From positions 310,001 through 374,000 of the forward strand of contig NZ_JAERRF010000009.1 of assembly GCF_016741875.1 (NCBI RefSeq): a DNA stretch of 64,000 nt. The letters run 5' to 3'. A program made the translations under genes and the position numbers. Positions 8,352-16,955 of the stretch are shown piece after piece (within the stretch, counting starts at the first letter, position 1; each line of letters opens with the position of its first letter). The notes under the pieces are model-generated. The model was not told where the DNA came from. It searched no databases and saw nothing but the letters and a program-made list of their open reading frames with translations. Origin of the DNA: Streptomyces coffeae (GTDB taxonomy: Bacteria; Actinomycetota; Actinomycetes; Streptomycetales; Streptomycetaceae).

Positions 8352-9650
8352 ATGCCTTCCCCTCGACCGTCCTCCGTGCTCCGCAGCCCACGGCTGTGGA
8401 CCGTCTCGGGCCTCATCCTGGCCATCGCCACCGCCGCGTTCTCCCTGCTCTACGTCGGCGGCAACCTCGATCCCAAGGGCAACCTGCGCGACCTTCCCGT
8501 CGCACTGGTCAACGAGGACCAAAGCAACGGCGCACGAATGAACCTCGGCGACCAGATCGTCTCCGGAATCGACAAGGCCACCGCGGGCAACAACACGATC
8601 TCCTGGCAGCGGATGAACCGGCAGCAGGCTGACAAGCAACTGGGCCAGGGCAAGGTCTTCGGCGCCCTCGTCATACCGCAGAACTTCACCGCCGCCGTCA
8701 CCCGGCTGACCAGCCCTGAACAAAGCCGGCCCTCCCGCCCGACCCTCACCGTGCTCACCAACCAGGCAGCCGGCAGCGTCGGCTCGGCCATGGCCGACCG
8801 GGCCGCCCAACAGGCCGCCCACACCGCCTCCACACAACTGGGCACGGAACTCCTCCACCACGCCCGCGCACAAGGCACCCACCTCGCCCCAGCCGCCGAA
8901 CTCCTGCTCACCGACCCAGTGGCCGTGACGGTGGCCGACGGCCACCCGCTCGGCTCCCACAGCGGCATGGGGCTATCCGCCTTCTACTACTCACTCGTCC
9001 TGGTCGTGTGCGGGATGCTCGGCGCCAACCTGGTCAACTCCCAGGTCGACACCGCCCTCGGCTACCTTCACAGCGACATCGGGCCCTTCCGTCAGCGCAT
9101 GCCGGTCCAGCACACCACCCGCGTGCGCACCCTGGCGACCAGCATCACGCTCATGGCCGGCCTAGCCATCGTCATGGGCTCCCTGGTCGAAGCCATAACC
9201 GTCAGCGTTCTCGGCATGGACGCCTCCCACCTCACCTTGCTGTGGCTCTACTCCGTGTCCACGATCGCGGTGGTGGGCATCAGCGGCCTCGCACTCCTCG
9301 CCGCCTTCGGCACCCCCGGCATGCTCCTGCTCACCATCGTCTTCATCGCCATGGCCGTCCCCACCTCCGGAGCAACCGTCCCCCTCCAAGCACTCCCCGA
9401 CTTCTTCCGCGCCCTCGCCGTCTTCGAGCCGCTGCGGCAGATCACCGACGGCATGCGCTCCATCCTGTACTTCAACGCCCAAGCCGACGCCGGCCTCACA
9501 CGCGCCTGGCTCGCCATGGCCATCGCCCTCGGCGCCGCCCTGCTCTTCGGCCTCGGCGTCACCCGGTTCTACGACCGTCGGGGCCTGCACCGCATCCCAC
9601 CCCCCACGACGCCGGTCGGCGACACCCTCACACCCGCGACAACGCGCTAA
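8352..9650 (+). CDS. YhgE/Pip or DUF3533-type membrane protein (ABC-2-like)
   Basis: The 432-residue protein has one N-terminal transmembrane segment (about 15-35). A large extracytoplasmic domain (about 36-200) follows, with the family-typical DLPVALVNEDQ and KVFGALVIPQNFT blocks. A cluster of about five hydrophobic helices spans about 208-400. This topology is that of YhgE/Pip and ABC-2-type permeases, proteins linked to export or phage-receptor roles; no ATPase partner is adjacent. ATG 8352 is preceded by GGAG. It lies downstream of the PadR/TetR-like pair and is the likely target of that regulation. The substrate is unknown. Confidence 0.8.
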   Translation: MPSPRPSSVLRSPRLWTVSGLILAIATAAFSLLYVGGNLDPKGNLRDLPVALVNEDQSNGARMNLGDQIVSGIDKATAGNNTISWQRMNRQQADKQLGQGKVFGALVIPQNFTAAVTRLTSPEQSRPSRPTLTVLTNQAAGSVGSAMADRAAQQAAHTASTQLGTELLHHARAQGTHLAPAAELLLTDPVAVTVADGHPLGSHSGMGLSAFYYSLVLVVCGMLGANLVNSQVDTALGYLHSDIGPFRQRMPVQHTTRVRTLATSITLMAGLAIVMGSLVEAITVSVLGMDASHLTLLWLYSVSTIAVVGISGLALLAAFGTPGMLLLTIVFIAMAVPTSGATVPLQALPDFFRALAVFEPLRQITDGMRSILYFNAQADAGLTRAWLAMAIALGAALLFGLGVTRFYDRRGLHRIPPPTTPVGDTLTPATTR

Positions 9651-9930
9651 CAGCGGCCTCTCGGCGCCCCCCTTGGCCCGCCATCCTGGCACCAGTCCCT
9701 CCGGCCAGGACGCGTGCGCCATCGGGGCCCGCTGAGGGCCCCAGCGGCGGGCCGGGATTCGTTGTCCCTCGCCTTCGCCTCGTCCTTCACGGACTGGATC
9801 CTGAACGGCTCGAAGAATGCGCCGCGTCCACGGGCAGGTGATCAGGACCGGCCGCGAGGCGTACGGTCGCCTGCTCCCCCGACCTTTCCAGCGCATCAAG
9901 ACCTGCAAGGAGTCCCCCGGGCCCCCATGG

Positions 9931-10497
9931 CTACAGGCGGCGTGCCCCAACAACCGCTGAACTGACCGGTGTTGTGAGGACCTCGGTAGCGTCCAGAGCC
10001 GGATGAGTGAGGTAGAACATCCGGAGCTCATCCACTTCGTCGCCGAAACGAGGCGGCCAATGGGGCGATGGGGTGAAGTCGTCCAGGATGAGAAGGCCAC
10101 CGGGAGCAAGCAACTCGACGACCGCCTGGGGGTCGTCACGCTTGCCGCCGCCGTCGCAGAAGAAGACGTCGAAGGGGGCGTGCTGCTCAAGCAGCCGCCA
10201 GTCCCCGGTGAGAACGCTGACGCGGTTGTCGTCCGCGAAGACACTGGCCGCTCGACGGGCCAGCGCCTCGTCACGCTCTACGGTAACCAGGCGTGCGCCG
10301 GCGCCAAGGCCACTGTGCAGCCAGGCGGTGCCCACTCCCGAGCCGGTGCCGCTCTCAGCGATGACACCATGAGGCTTCGCGGCAGCGGCCATGCTGAGCA
10401 ACCTGCCCACCTCAGGGATGCAGCTCTTCTTGAACCCCGCCTCGGAGGCGCCGCGTTCAGCGACCGCCACGCGGGGCGGGACCGCACGTTCTGCCAT
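9931..10497 (-). CDS. Class I SAM-dependent O-methyltransferase-like protein
   Basis: The 188-residue protein shows the SAM-binding motif I as VIAESGTGSGVGTAWL (about residue 45). The acidic loop VTVERDEALARRA follows motif I, then a GDW segment, then the post-motif region FDVFFCDGGGKRDDP and GGLLILDDFTPSP. This pattern resembles the small catechol-O-methyltransferase-like family. ATG 10497 follows GAAGGG and is preferred over GTG 10503. It is transcribed alone: the 280 bases downstream to the YhgE-like gene hold nothing recognisable, and upstream lies a palindromic spacer. The acceptor is unknown. Confidence 0.8.
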   Translation of the reverse strand: MAERAVPPRVAVAERGASEAGFKKSCIPEVGRLLSMAAAAKPHGVIAESGTGSGVGTAWLHSGLGAGARLVTVERDEALARRAASVFADDNRVSVLTGDWRLLEQHAPFDVFFCDGGGKRDDPQAVVELLAPGGLLILDDFTPSPHWPPRFGDEVDELRMFYLTHPALDATEVLTTPVSSAVVGARRL

Positions 10498-10537
10498 GAT
10501 CACAGCCCTTCTTCACGGTGAATCATGACGCTATCCG

Positions 10538-10557
10538 CCTGCGGAGGCCTCCGCAGG
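10538..10557. terminator. 20-bp perfect palindrome
   Basis: CCTGCGGAGG directly followed by its reverse complement lies between the methyltransferase start and the collagenase end. It could be a second stem of a terminator array for the collagenase or a protein-binding site for the methyltransferase promoter. There is no U-tract. Confidence 0.4.
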
Positions 10558-10570
10558 GGTTTCCATGCCC

Positions 10571-10606
10571 TTCCTCCGATGGGGCTCCGGAGCCCCATCG
10601 GAGGAA
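10571..10606. terminator. 36-bp perfect palindrome, probable collagenase terminator
   Basis: The 18-base arms TTCCTCCGATGGGGCTCC and its exact reverse complement meet without a spacer, 17 bases past the collagenase stop. Stable stems without a U-tract are common terminators in actinomycetes. Confidence 0.7.
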
Positions 10607-10622
10607 CGGACGGTCCGGCCGG

Positions 10623-12587
10623 TCAGGCCTTGGCACGTGCGGTGCTGCCACAGTCACCGGCGGAGCACTTGCTCAGCCAAGCGGCGAAGTCGGCGTCGTA
10701 GCGGTTGCCGATGGTGTTCGTGAGGAAGGCGCGGGCACCGGCCCAGTCGCCCGTGCGGTAGTGGCCGAGCAGCGTGTCCACGTCCTGCGGGTGGGACTGG
10801 AGCAGGTAGCGGACGGCCAGGTAGCCCCACGGATAGGTGCGGGTGGTGTTGGTGTTTTCGTAGGTGGTGTCGAAAAGGGTGCTGAGCGGGTAGGTGTTCC
10901 TGCCCGCCTCTTGGATCGCCTGGTCGTATGTGACATCGCGGTACGAGTAGGAGATGTACTCGGCGAAGCCCTCTACCCACATCACGGTCGGGGTGGTCTG
11001 TCCGGCCGCGAAGTCGCCGTACATGTCGAAGCGGCCGTCGAGGTAGTGGGTGTACTCGTGGTTGAGGTTCCAGATCTGGAACTTGTCACCGTCCGGCTGC
11101 TCGTAGGCGATGAAGTGCGGCACGTTCCCTTCCTTGGAGGGGTCGCCCTCCAGGTACATGCCGCCGTTGTTGGTGTCGATGCCGAAGATGACCCCGGCGA
11201 AGGTCTGGTAGTCGGTGGAGGAGTTGAAGACGTTCACTTCGATGCTGGTGTTGTTATCGTCCTTGACCGGCCCGTTGTCCTTGACCACCTTGTGGAAGAA
11301 CTGGTCCTGGTTGAGCAGGCTCTCGCACGAGGCCGTGAACTCGGCATCGGTCATCTGCTGAGCGACGATTTGCAGGCTCGGACCACAGGTGTGCTTGGCC
11401 TTCAGGATCGCCTCGTACGCCCGCTTCTGGAGGTCGCAGGTGCCGTAGAAGGAGCACTTGTCCTTCGCATACTCATTGGTCATCTCGGCCACGCCGACCC
11501 ACAGGGCGGCCGTCCGGCCGTTGAGGTCGCTGCGGTCGAGCAGCTCCTTGGCCAGCGGGCTGACGGTTTCCTTGAGCGAGTCGTGCTGGAGAAAACGGCC
11601 CATTTCCCGACCGGCGTTGTAGGTCAGATACGCCTTGTCCGTGCCGAGCAGATCGTCGTGGGCCACGGCGAAGTCGCGCAGTACGGTGAGCACGCTCGGG
11701 TCGGACTCCACCGCAGAGACGAACTCGGGCAGGTAATGCCCGCGAAACAGTATGCGGTAGGAGTTGTTGACGGCCGCGAGCATGCCCCAGATGGGGTCGT
11801 ACGAGGAGTCGTAGCCCTTGAGCAGCCTCTTGACCACACTGTCGAGGTAGCGGACGTTCTCGCCGGCGCTGTCGATCAGGGTGACCGTCTCGGCCAGGGT
11901 CTCGCCGTTTGCCTCGGTGACGTCGAAGGCGTGGGAGGAGCCGAAGAAGGCGTCCAGACCGCCCTGGATGGCGCTCTTCAACGCGGGGCCGTAGGGGCCG
12001 ACATCGTCGGGGTGACCGTACTGGACGTAGTAGCCGGCGCGCAGATACAGCACCACCTGGTGGGTCGAGGTGGTGTTGTCACCCGGGTAGTTGGAGCCGT
12101 TGGCGCGCAGCGCGTTCGCCACCGTGACCATCTGTTCCTCGCGGAACAGCGCCTTGGCGTCCTGACCAGTCACCGTAAACAGCGAGTTGACACAGTCGAC
12201 TTCCGACTTCTTGATCTGCTCGACCAGGGCGTCGCCGGTCTTCGAGGTGAAGTCGGAGACGTTGCACGCCGCCTTGGGGCCCTTGCCCTTCGCCTTGCGG
12301 GGCGCGGGCTTGTCGCTGCTCAACGGGGCACGCCGGGAAGGGTCCTTGGTCGCCATGGCCTCGTGCTCGGCCTTGAGGTCGCGCAGGTCAGCGGCCGTGC
12401 GGGGGGTGGCGGCCTGCGGGGCGGGGCCCGAGTCCGGCTTGGGCTCCTTGACCTGAGGGGCGGCAGCGGTGGTGGCCGCGTTCCCCTGGCCGGGGTTGAC
12501 GGCGACCAGGACGAGCCCCAGACAAATGACCAGGGCCGTCATCACGAACTGAGCGAGATGTTTCCGTGTGGGGGATCTGCGTATCAA
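10623..12587 (-). CDS. Secreted collagenase-type metallopeptidase (M9)
   Basis: The 654-residue protein has a basic N-terminus and hydrophobic segment (FVMTALVICLGLVLVAVN), then a signal-peptide region, then an alpha-rich activator half. The peptidase part carries the zinc motif HEYTH at about residues 510-514 (DNA 11046-11060), followed by EGFAEYISY with the presumptive third ligand glutamate. This arrangement is that of peptidase family M9 (microbial collagenase), here without visible C-terminal PKD or collagen-binding repeats. TTG 12587 is chosen because GGAGG lies five bases upstream and it starts the signal peptide; longer frames lack a ribosome binding site. Export and extracellular protein hydrolysis are inferred. 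It is divergent from an M64 peptidase, with shared operator-like sites. Confidence 0.88.
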   Translation of the reverse strand: MIRRSPTRKHLAQFVMTALVICLGLVLVAVNPGQGNAATTAAAPQVKEPKPDSGPAPQAATPRTAADLRDLKAEHEAMATKDPSRRAPLSSDKPAPRKAKGKGPKAACNVSDFTSKTGDALVEQIKKSEVDCVNSLFTVTGQDAKALFREEQMVTVANALRANGSNYPGDNTTSTHQVVLYLRAGYYVQYGHPDDVGPYGPALKSAIQGGLDAFFGSSHAFDVTEANGETLAETVTLIDSAGENVRYLDSVVKRLLKGYDSSYDPIWGMLAAVNNSYRILFRGHYLPEFVSAVESDPSVLTVLRDFAVAHDDLLGTDKAYLTYNAGREMGRFLQHDSLKETVSPLAKELLDRSDLNGRTAALWVGVAEMTNEYAKDKCSFYGTCDLQKRAYEAILKAKHTCGPSLQIVAQQMTDAEFTASCESLLNQDQFFHKVVKDNGPVKDDNNTSIEVNVFNSSTDYQTFAGVIFGIDTNNGGMYLEGDPSKEGNVPHFIAYEQPDGDKFQIWNLNHEYTHYLDGRFDMYGDFAAGQTTPTVMWVEGFAEYISYSYRDVTYDQAIQEAGRNTYPLSTLFDTTYENTNTTRTYPWGYLAVRYLLQSHPQDVDTLLGHYRTGDWAGARAFLTNTIGNRYDADFAAWLSKCSAGDCGSTARAKA

Positions 12588-12704
12588 GGTGGCCTCCGGG
12601 CCGGTCGGCAGCCGTGCGGGGCACGGCAGTGGGGGGTGTGCAGACCGTGGTACCAGCGGGAGTTCAAGCCTCCCCGACTGACATGCCCACGGGGAGTACG
12701 TGAC

Positions 12705-12720
12705 ATGTACCATTGCACAT
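12705..12720. promoter_or_regulatory. ATGT-N8-ACAT site 1
   Basis: ATGTACCATTGCACAT matches ATGT-N8-ACAT, the pattern reported for PadR-type operators, and lies about 118 bases upstream of the collagenase start. The flanks add a partial TGA/TCA symmetry (TGAC before, TTCA after). Confidence 0.55.
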
Positions 12721-12841
12721 TTCACATGGCCCTGGAACCCCTGGTGCGCATACTCCTGTTGAGACGCGGAGATACTGATGTGTCGTCAACAGTCCTTCGA
12801 GACAAGCCCGTCCAGTCGCCGCCACCAACCTCGCCCCCCAA

Positions 12842-12857
12842 ATGTCATATGTGACAT
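12842..12857. promoter_or_regulatory. ATGT-N8-ACAT site 2
   Basis: ATGTCA-TATG-TGACAT is an inverted repeat with 6-base arms that also fits ATGT-N8-ACAT, about 98 bases upstream of the M64 start. Together with site 1 it suggests one regulator controls both divergent peptidase genes. Confidence 0.55.
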
Positions 12858-12954
12858 GGCCATTGCCAAGCGCCCCGCGAGTCTCTACGTTGAATCAGGC
12901 CTTAACTCGGCTTAACCCCCCACTTGCACACCCCACTTCGGGAGGCGCACCCCC

Positions 12955-14292
12955 ATGCGCAGACGCATATCCAGAATCGGCACGGCCACCCGCACGCACC
13001 AGATCCGTATCGCCCTGGCCACCGGCGTCACCGCCGCCGCGGCCCTTGCCGCCGCGGGCGGCGCGAACGCGGCCGACCCGCACCAGGCCGCGAGCCCCGA
13101 ACCCATGCAGCGGGTCGAGTACTTCACCGGCCCGAACGGCCACCCCCGCCACACCGAGGTCCCGGCCTCCGCCCCGCTCTCCACGAAGGAGAGGTCGACG
13201 ATCGAGGGCGACGGCGACGTCACCTCCATCGTGCAGAACGGACCGGTCGAGTCCAAGCTCGACGTGGTGTTCATCGGCGACGGCTACACCGCCGCCCAGC
13301 AGGAGGACTTCCACGCCGACGTGCGCGCCAAGTGGTCGAAGATCTCCGCCGTCGAGCCGTACGCCTCGTACAAGGACCTCTTCAACGTCTGGGCGGTCGA
13401 TGCCGTCTCCCAGGACTCCGGAGTCTCCGGCGACCCGACGGCCGACGTCGTCAAGAACACCGCCCTCGGCTCGTCCTTCTTCTGCTCCAACACCGAGCGG
13501 CTGCTGTGCGTCGACACCAACAAGGTCGAGTCGTACGCGAGCAAGGCCGAAGACCCCGACCTCGTGATCGTCCTGGCCAACGCCACCAAGTACGGCGGCG
13601 CGGGCTACAACGACATCACCTCCCCTTCCGGCTACGACGGCATCGCCACCGCCTCCTCCGACCACCCCGACTCCGACCAGGTCGCCGTCCACGAGACCGG
13701 CCACTCGCTCGGCAAGCTCGCCGACGAGTACTGGTACGACGAGTCGAGCACCTACGAGGGCGATGAGCCCGGCGGGTCCAACCTCAGCACGCTGTCGGCC
13801 GCCGACATGGGCGCCCAGCAGACGAAGTGGTACCGCTGGCTCGGCCAGACCTCCCCGGACGGCGGGACCGTCGACGCGTACGAAGGCGGCGGCTACTACG
13901 CGCACGGCCTCAACCGCCCCACCGAGAACTCGATCATGCGCACGCTGGGCCGTGAGTTCAACCTGCCCGGACGCGAGGCGATGATCGCGGGCTTCCACCG
14001 GCACGCGCCCGTCCTCGCCGGTACCACTCCCACGGATCGCGCCCTCGGCAAAGACCAGCGCATCAGCGTCGAGGCGGCTCACGGCGTGCGACTGCGCTGG
14101 TCCGTCGACGGCCGTCCGGTGACGGTCGCGGCACGCGATGCCGGCCCTCCGACCCCGCGCGCCCTGGGTGTCCCCGCCGATGGCCGCACGCATACCGTCT
14201 CCGTACGCGCCACCGACCCAACGGACGCCGTGCGCGACCCCCGGTTGCGCGCGCTGCTGACGGAGACCAGCAGCTGGCGGGTCGCGCGCTGA
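12955..14292 (+). CDS. Secreted M64 family metallopeptidase
   Basis: The 445-residue protein has a twin-basic signal peptide with an Ala-rich hydrophobic core ending near ANAADP (about residue 40). The catalytic domain starts with the family-typical LDVVFIGDGYTAAQ block. It contains the zinc signature HETGHSLGKLADEY at about residues 246-259, with the downstream aspartate expected of met-zincins (HExxHxxGxxxDE). About 100 C-terminal residues form an additional domain of Ig-like or unknown type. M64 peptidases include IgA-cleaving enzymes; here a role as an extracellular protease is inferred. The ATG follows GGGAGG. The gene is divergent from the collagenase and probably co-regulated with it. 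Confidence 0.9.
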   Translation: MRRRISRIGTATRTHQIRIALATGVTAAAALAAAGGANAADPHQAASPEPMQRVEYFTGPNGHPRHTEVPASAPLSTKERSTIEGDGDVTSIVQNGPVESKLDVVFIGDGYTAAQQEDFHADVRAKWSKISAVEPYASYKDLFNVWAVDAVSQDSGVSGDPTADVVKNTALGSSFFCSNTERLLCVDTNKVESYASKAEDPDLVIVLANATKYGGAGYNDITSPSGYDGIATASSDHPDSDQVAVHETGHSLGKLADEYWYDESSTYEGDEPGGSNLSTLSAADMGAQQTKWYRWLGQTSPDGGTVDAYEGGGYYAHGLNRPTENSIMRTLGREFNLPGREAMIAGFHRHAPVLAGTTPTDRALGKDQRISVEAAHGVRLRWSVDGRPVTVAARDAGPPTPRALGVPADGRTHTVSVRATDPTDAVRDPRLRALLTETSSWRVAR

Positions 14293-14342
14293 CCCACGGC
14301 AGGGCCATTCAGGGACGCCAGAGCGGCAGTTGAGCGCAACCG

Positions 14343-14376
14343 CGCCCGGTCCCGGGCTGGGTTCCCGGGCCGGGCG
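14343..14376. terminator. GC-rich stem-loop after the M64 gene
   Basis: CGCCCGG-TCCCGGG and CCCGGG-CCGGGCG form an imperfect inverted repeat about 50 bases past the M64 stop. It lies between convergent genes and could terminate both. Confidence 0.5.
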
Positions 14377-14541
14377 TGCTGCCGCACGCCGGGGAGGCAG
14401 GCCGACTGTCGCGCGGTGCGGTAATGCCTCTGGGCCACTGGATCCGTGGGCCGCAGGCGAGGGACAGGACGCACTCGGCCCAGACCACGCGTTGGGCGGC
14501 GAGGTGATGAAGACGCGAGTGATCAAACGGGTGACGAACTG

Positions 14542-15402
14542 TCAGAACTTCGGCGGGCCCTGTTCGATGCGCCGCAGCACGGGCGCGAGCCGATCGAGTT
14601 CGTCGCCGCCTTGGAACTGTCGTTCATCCCACCAGGTGGCACCAGCGTCGACGAGCGGCCCGATCACGTCGCGCGCCGTGGCCCTGTCGCCAGGGCTGAC
14701 CCCGCCGAGGACGACCTCGAAGGGGCCCCGCTGCTGGTCGCTCCGGTGCCGACGAACGTAGGCGACCAGCTCACGGACCTCGTCAACAGGCGGGACGTGC
14801 CCATGTCTGGCGGAGGTGAACAACGGGACCACGCCGTCCCAGCGGGCGGCCCGGCGCATCGGCCGGTGGTGCGGCCAGAATCCGGCGATCCAGACCGGCG
14901 GCCGGGGACGCTGCACCGTGGCCGGCAACAGCGTTACATCCCGGACCTCGTAGTGCCTGCCGTGATGGTTAACGGGCTCACCCGACCAGAAGCGCTCTAG
15001 CAGTTCCAGGCCTTCGTCCAGCCGCTCGGCGAGCACAACAGGGTCGGTCGTCTCACCGAAGCTCCCGTACTCGTCCTCGATCGGGCCGCCCAGCCCTGCC
15101 CCGAAGATCACCCGCCCGTCGCTGAGGGCGTCCAAGGTCGCGACCTGCCGGGCGAGTTGCTGCGGGCGACGCCGTGCGATGGGGGTGACCAGTGTGCCCA
15201 GCCCGATCCGTGAGGTCCCGAGCGCCGCCGCGGTGAGCAGCATCCACGGATCGCCGAACGGCCGGCGGTGGCGTCGGTGCACCACGTGGTCCCAGACGAA
15301 CAGCGCATCCCACCCCGCCTCCTCGGCTGCCGAGGCCACCGTCGCGACCGTCCTGACATCGGCGAAATCCCCGAAGTTGGGAATGTTGATGGAGAAGCGC
15401 AT
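14542..15402 (-). CDS. LLM-class flavin-dependent oxidoreductase
   Basis: The 286-residue protein is a luciferase-like monooxygenase/F420-dependent oxidoreductase family member. Visible blocks are the N-terminal FSINIPNFGDFADVRTVATV, EEAGWDALFVWDHV, RIGLGTLVTPIARRRPQQLARQVATLDALSDGRVIFGAGLG (family-typical) and the later PPVWIAGFWPHHRPMRRAARWDGV. Whether FMN or F420 is used cannot be decided from sequence alone. It is a lone gene convergent with the M64 peptidase. ATG 15402 is the first start consistent with the family N-terminus. Confidence 0.88.
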   Translation of the reverse strand: MRFSINIPNFGDFADVRTVATVASAAEEAGWDALFVWDHVVHRRHRRPFGDPWMLLTAAALGTSRIGLGTLVTPIARRRPQQLARQVATLDALSDGRVIFGAGLGGPIEDEYGSFGETTDPVVLAERLDEGLELLERFWSGEPVNHHGRHYEVRDVTLLPATVQRPRPPVWIAGFWPHHRPMRRAARWDGVVPLFTSARHGHVPPVDEVRELVAYVRRHRSDQQRGPFEVVLGGVSPGDRATARDVIGPLVDAGATWWDERQFQGGDELDRLAPVLRRIEQGPPKF

Positions 15403-15871
15403 CCCTGCATAGTGCTGGACGGCATATGGCGCAGCAAGCGGACAAAGGAGGCAGAGCGATCACTACGGGGGCGCGCTGCAGCGTGCCTGACTGCATGACT
15501 GTCCGTTGAGGGACGCAAGGGGGAGTGTGCGCGGCACGGTGGCACTCGACGGCTTCGTCGATCTGGATGCCCGAGGGCTCCGGCAGTCCGTCCGTTCAGG
15601 GCCATGTGGCGGCCGGCACCGCGATGCGGATGGCTCGGCTTGGCGTAGTCACCCAGGTCAAAGCCTTCCAGGATCAAGGTGCACAGGAGCGCGACCCCCT
15701 GGAGCCAGCGGCGATGGAGGGATTGCCGCAGGGATCCCACCCGACCCACGAATCATACAGTACGCGTGATTGAAGCCACAACATCAATCATCCAGTGCGT
15801 GTGATACAAAGAAATCACACGCACTGGATGATTCATGCGATGTGCGGTTCCCTCCCCTCAGGAAGTGCCTT
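15403..15871. other. Intergenic region with repeated operator-like elements
   Basis: The 469 bases upstream of the MDR gene hold no supported gene. Short minus-strand protein-like stretches (about 15540-15700) lack a start and a recognisable domain. The last 120 bases contain three related palindromic elements, listed next. Confidence 0.55.
15751..15833. promoter_or_regulatory. Three-copy operator element upstream of MDR oxidoreductase
   Basis: Copy 1 (15751-15771) is AATCATACAGTACGCGTGAT plus T. Copy 2 (15786-15805) is AATCATCCAGTGCGTGTGAT. Copy 3 (15814-15833) is the exact reverse complement of copy 2, separated from it by ACAAAGAA. Copies 2 and 3 therefore form a perfect 20+8+20 inverted repeat ending 38 bases before the ATG at 15872. 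Each copy also has internal symmetry (AATCA or ATCAT at one end, TGATT or TGAT at the other), as expected for a dimeric repressor such as TetR. No regulator gene is adjacent. A hairpin in the leader mRNA is an alternative reading. Confidence 0.75.
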
Positions 15872-16780
15872 ATGTCCACTGCAATCACCTTCTCCGAGTA
15901 CGGCGGCCCCGAAGTCCTCACCCTGTCCCAGGTCGCCACCCCCGAACCGAACCCCGGTCAGGTCCGCGTCCGTGTCCGTGCGGCCGCCGTCAACCCGATC
16001 GACGTGCGCATTCGCGCCGGGATGATGCGGGGTGTCTTCCCGGTCGACTTCCCGATGGTCCCGGGCTGGGACGTGGCCGGGGTCGTCGACAAGGTGGGCG
16101 AGGGCGCCACCGCCTCGGTCGGCGACGAGGTCTTCGGCGTCGCCCCCGACGGCGGCTACAGCCAGTACGCCCTGCTCGACCGGCCCTTCTCCAAGCCCGA
16201 GGAGCTGTCGTTCGAGACCGCGGCCGCGATGGTCACGGTCGGTGAGGCCGCCTACCGGGCGATCGAGCACCTCGGCGTGCGGCCGGGGCAGACACTGCTG
16301 ATCCACGGCGCGGGCGGCAGTGTCGGCGCCATCGCGGTGCAGCTCGCCACCGCCCGCGGAATCACCGTGATCGGCACCACCGCCGAGCCGGACATCAAGC
16401 GGGTCAACGGCCTCGGCGCCACCGCCGTGCGATATGGCGAGGGCTGGGCGGAGCGGGTCGGGGCCGCCGCCCCGGACGGCGTGGACTTCGTGTTCGATGC
16501 CTCCGGCGCGGGTGTCCTCGCCGACTCCGTCACGCTGGTCGGCGACGCGGGCAAGGTCATCACCATCGCCGATCCGTCCTACGCCGAGCACGGCGTGCGG
16601 TTCACCGGCATGGACCCGGCCGACCGCTTCCCCGAGGCCCTGCCGCAGCTGGCCGACCTGATCGCCGCCGGCAAGCTCGACGTCCCCGTCTGGCGGTCCT
16701 ATCCGCTCGCCGAGGCCGCCCAGGCTCACGCCGACATCGAAGCCCACCGCAACCAGGGCAAGGCCGTCCTCCTCCCCTGA
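15872..16780 (+). CDS. NADP-dependent quinone-oxidoreductase-type MDR enzyme
   Basis: The 302-residue protein is a medium-chain dehydrogenase/reductase of the zinc-free QOR type. It has an N-terminal GroES-like domain (ITFSEYGGPEVL; AAAVNPIDVRIRAG; VPGWDVAGVVDKVG). The Rossmann domain carries GAGGSVGAIAVQLATARG near residue 147. No catalytic or structural zinc cysteines are visible. ATG 15872 follows AGGAAG. Such enzymes reduce quinones or enones and often act in detoxification. The elaborate operator array upstream implies tight repression and induction by an unknown ligand. A second MDR gene follows after a stem-loop. Confidence 0.88.
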   Translation: MSTAITFSEYGGPEVLTLSQVATPEPNPGQVRVRVRAAAVNPIDVRIRAGMMRGVFPVDFPMVPGWDVAGVVDKVGEGATASVGDEVFGVAPDGGYSQYALLDRPFSKPEELSFETAAAMVTVGEAAYRAIEHLGVRPGQTLLIHGAGGSVGAIAVQLATARGITVIGTTAEPDIKRVNGLGATAVRYGEGWAERVGAAAPDGVDFVFDASGAGVLADSVTLVGDAGKVITIADPSYAEHGVRFTGMDPADRFPEALPQLADLIAAGKLDVPVWRSYPLAEAAQAHADIEAHRNQGKAVLLP

Positions 16781-16864
16781 CCCGGGGCGCCACTTCGCCC
16801 GAGCCCATCGAGCGAGGCGTACGCGGCGCCGCGCCCACCGCGCCACTCCACTGGCGACAGGCGA

Positions 16865-16899
16865 CAGGCGACTGCGACGCCGACTGAAGCAGTCGCCTG
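16865..16899. terminator. Stem-loop between the two MDR genes
   Basis: CAGGCGACTGC and GCAGTCGCCTG form an 11-bp perfect stem with a 13-base loop, 85 bases past the first MDR stop. The left arm is part of a tandem GCGACAG repeat. A factor-independent terminator without a U-tract is likely. Confidence 0.55.
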
Positions 16900-16955
16900 A
16901 GCCGACCCCACCACCCCTCACCGCCGTGACCAGCAACTACCGATAGGAACGTGAC

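Larger units (their letters stand above)
12588..12954. promoter_or_regulatory. Divergent promoter region of two secreted peptidases
   Basis: These 367 bases separate the starts of the collagenase and the M64 peptidase. No gene is supported. The middle (about 12700-12860) is less GC-rich and contains two ATGT-N8-ACAT palindromes, listed separately. Confidence 0.6.

Noticed and set aside
10518..12854. 778-codon plus-strand frame over the collagenase gene
   Set aside because: Antisense to a peptidase with intact HEYTH motif; Val/Gly/Arg-rich composition without domains.
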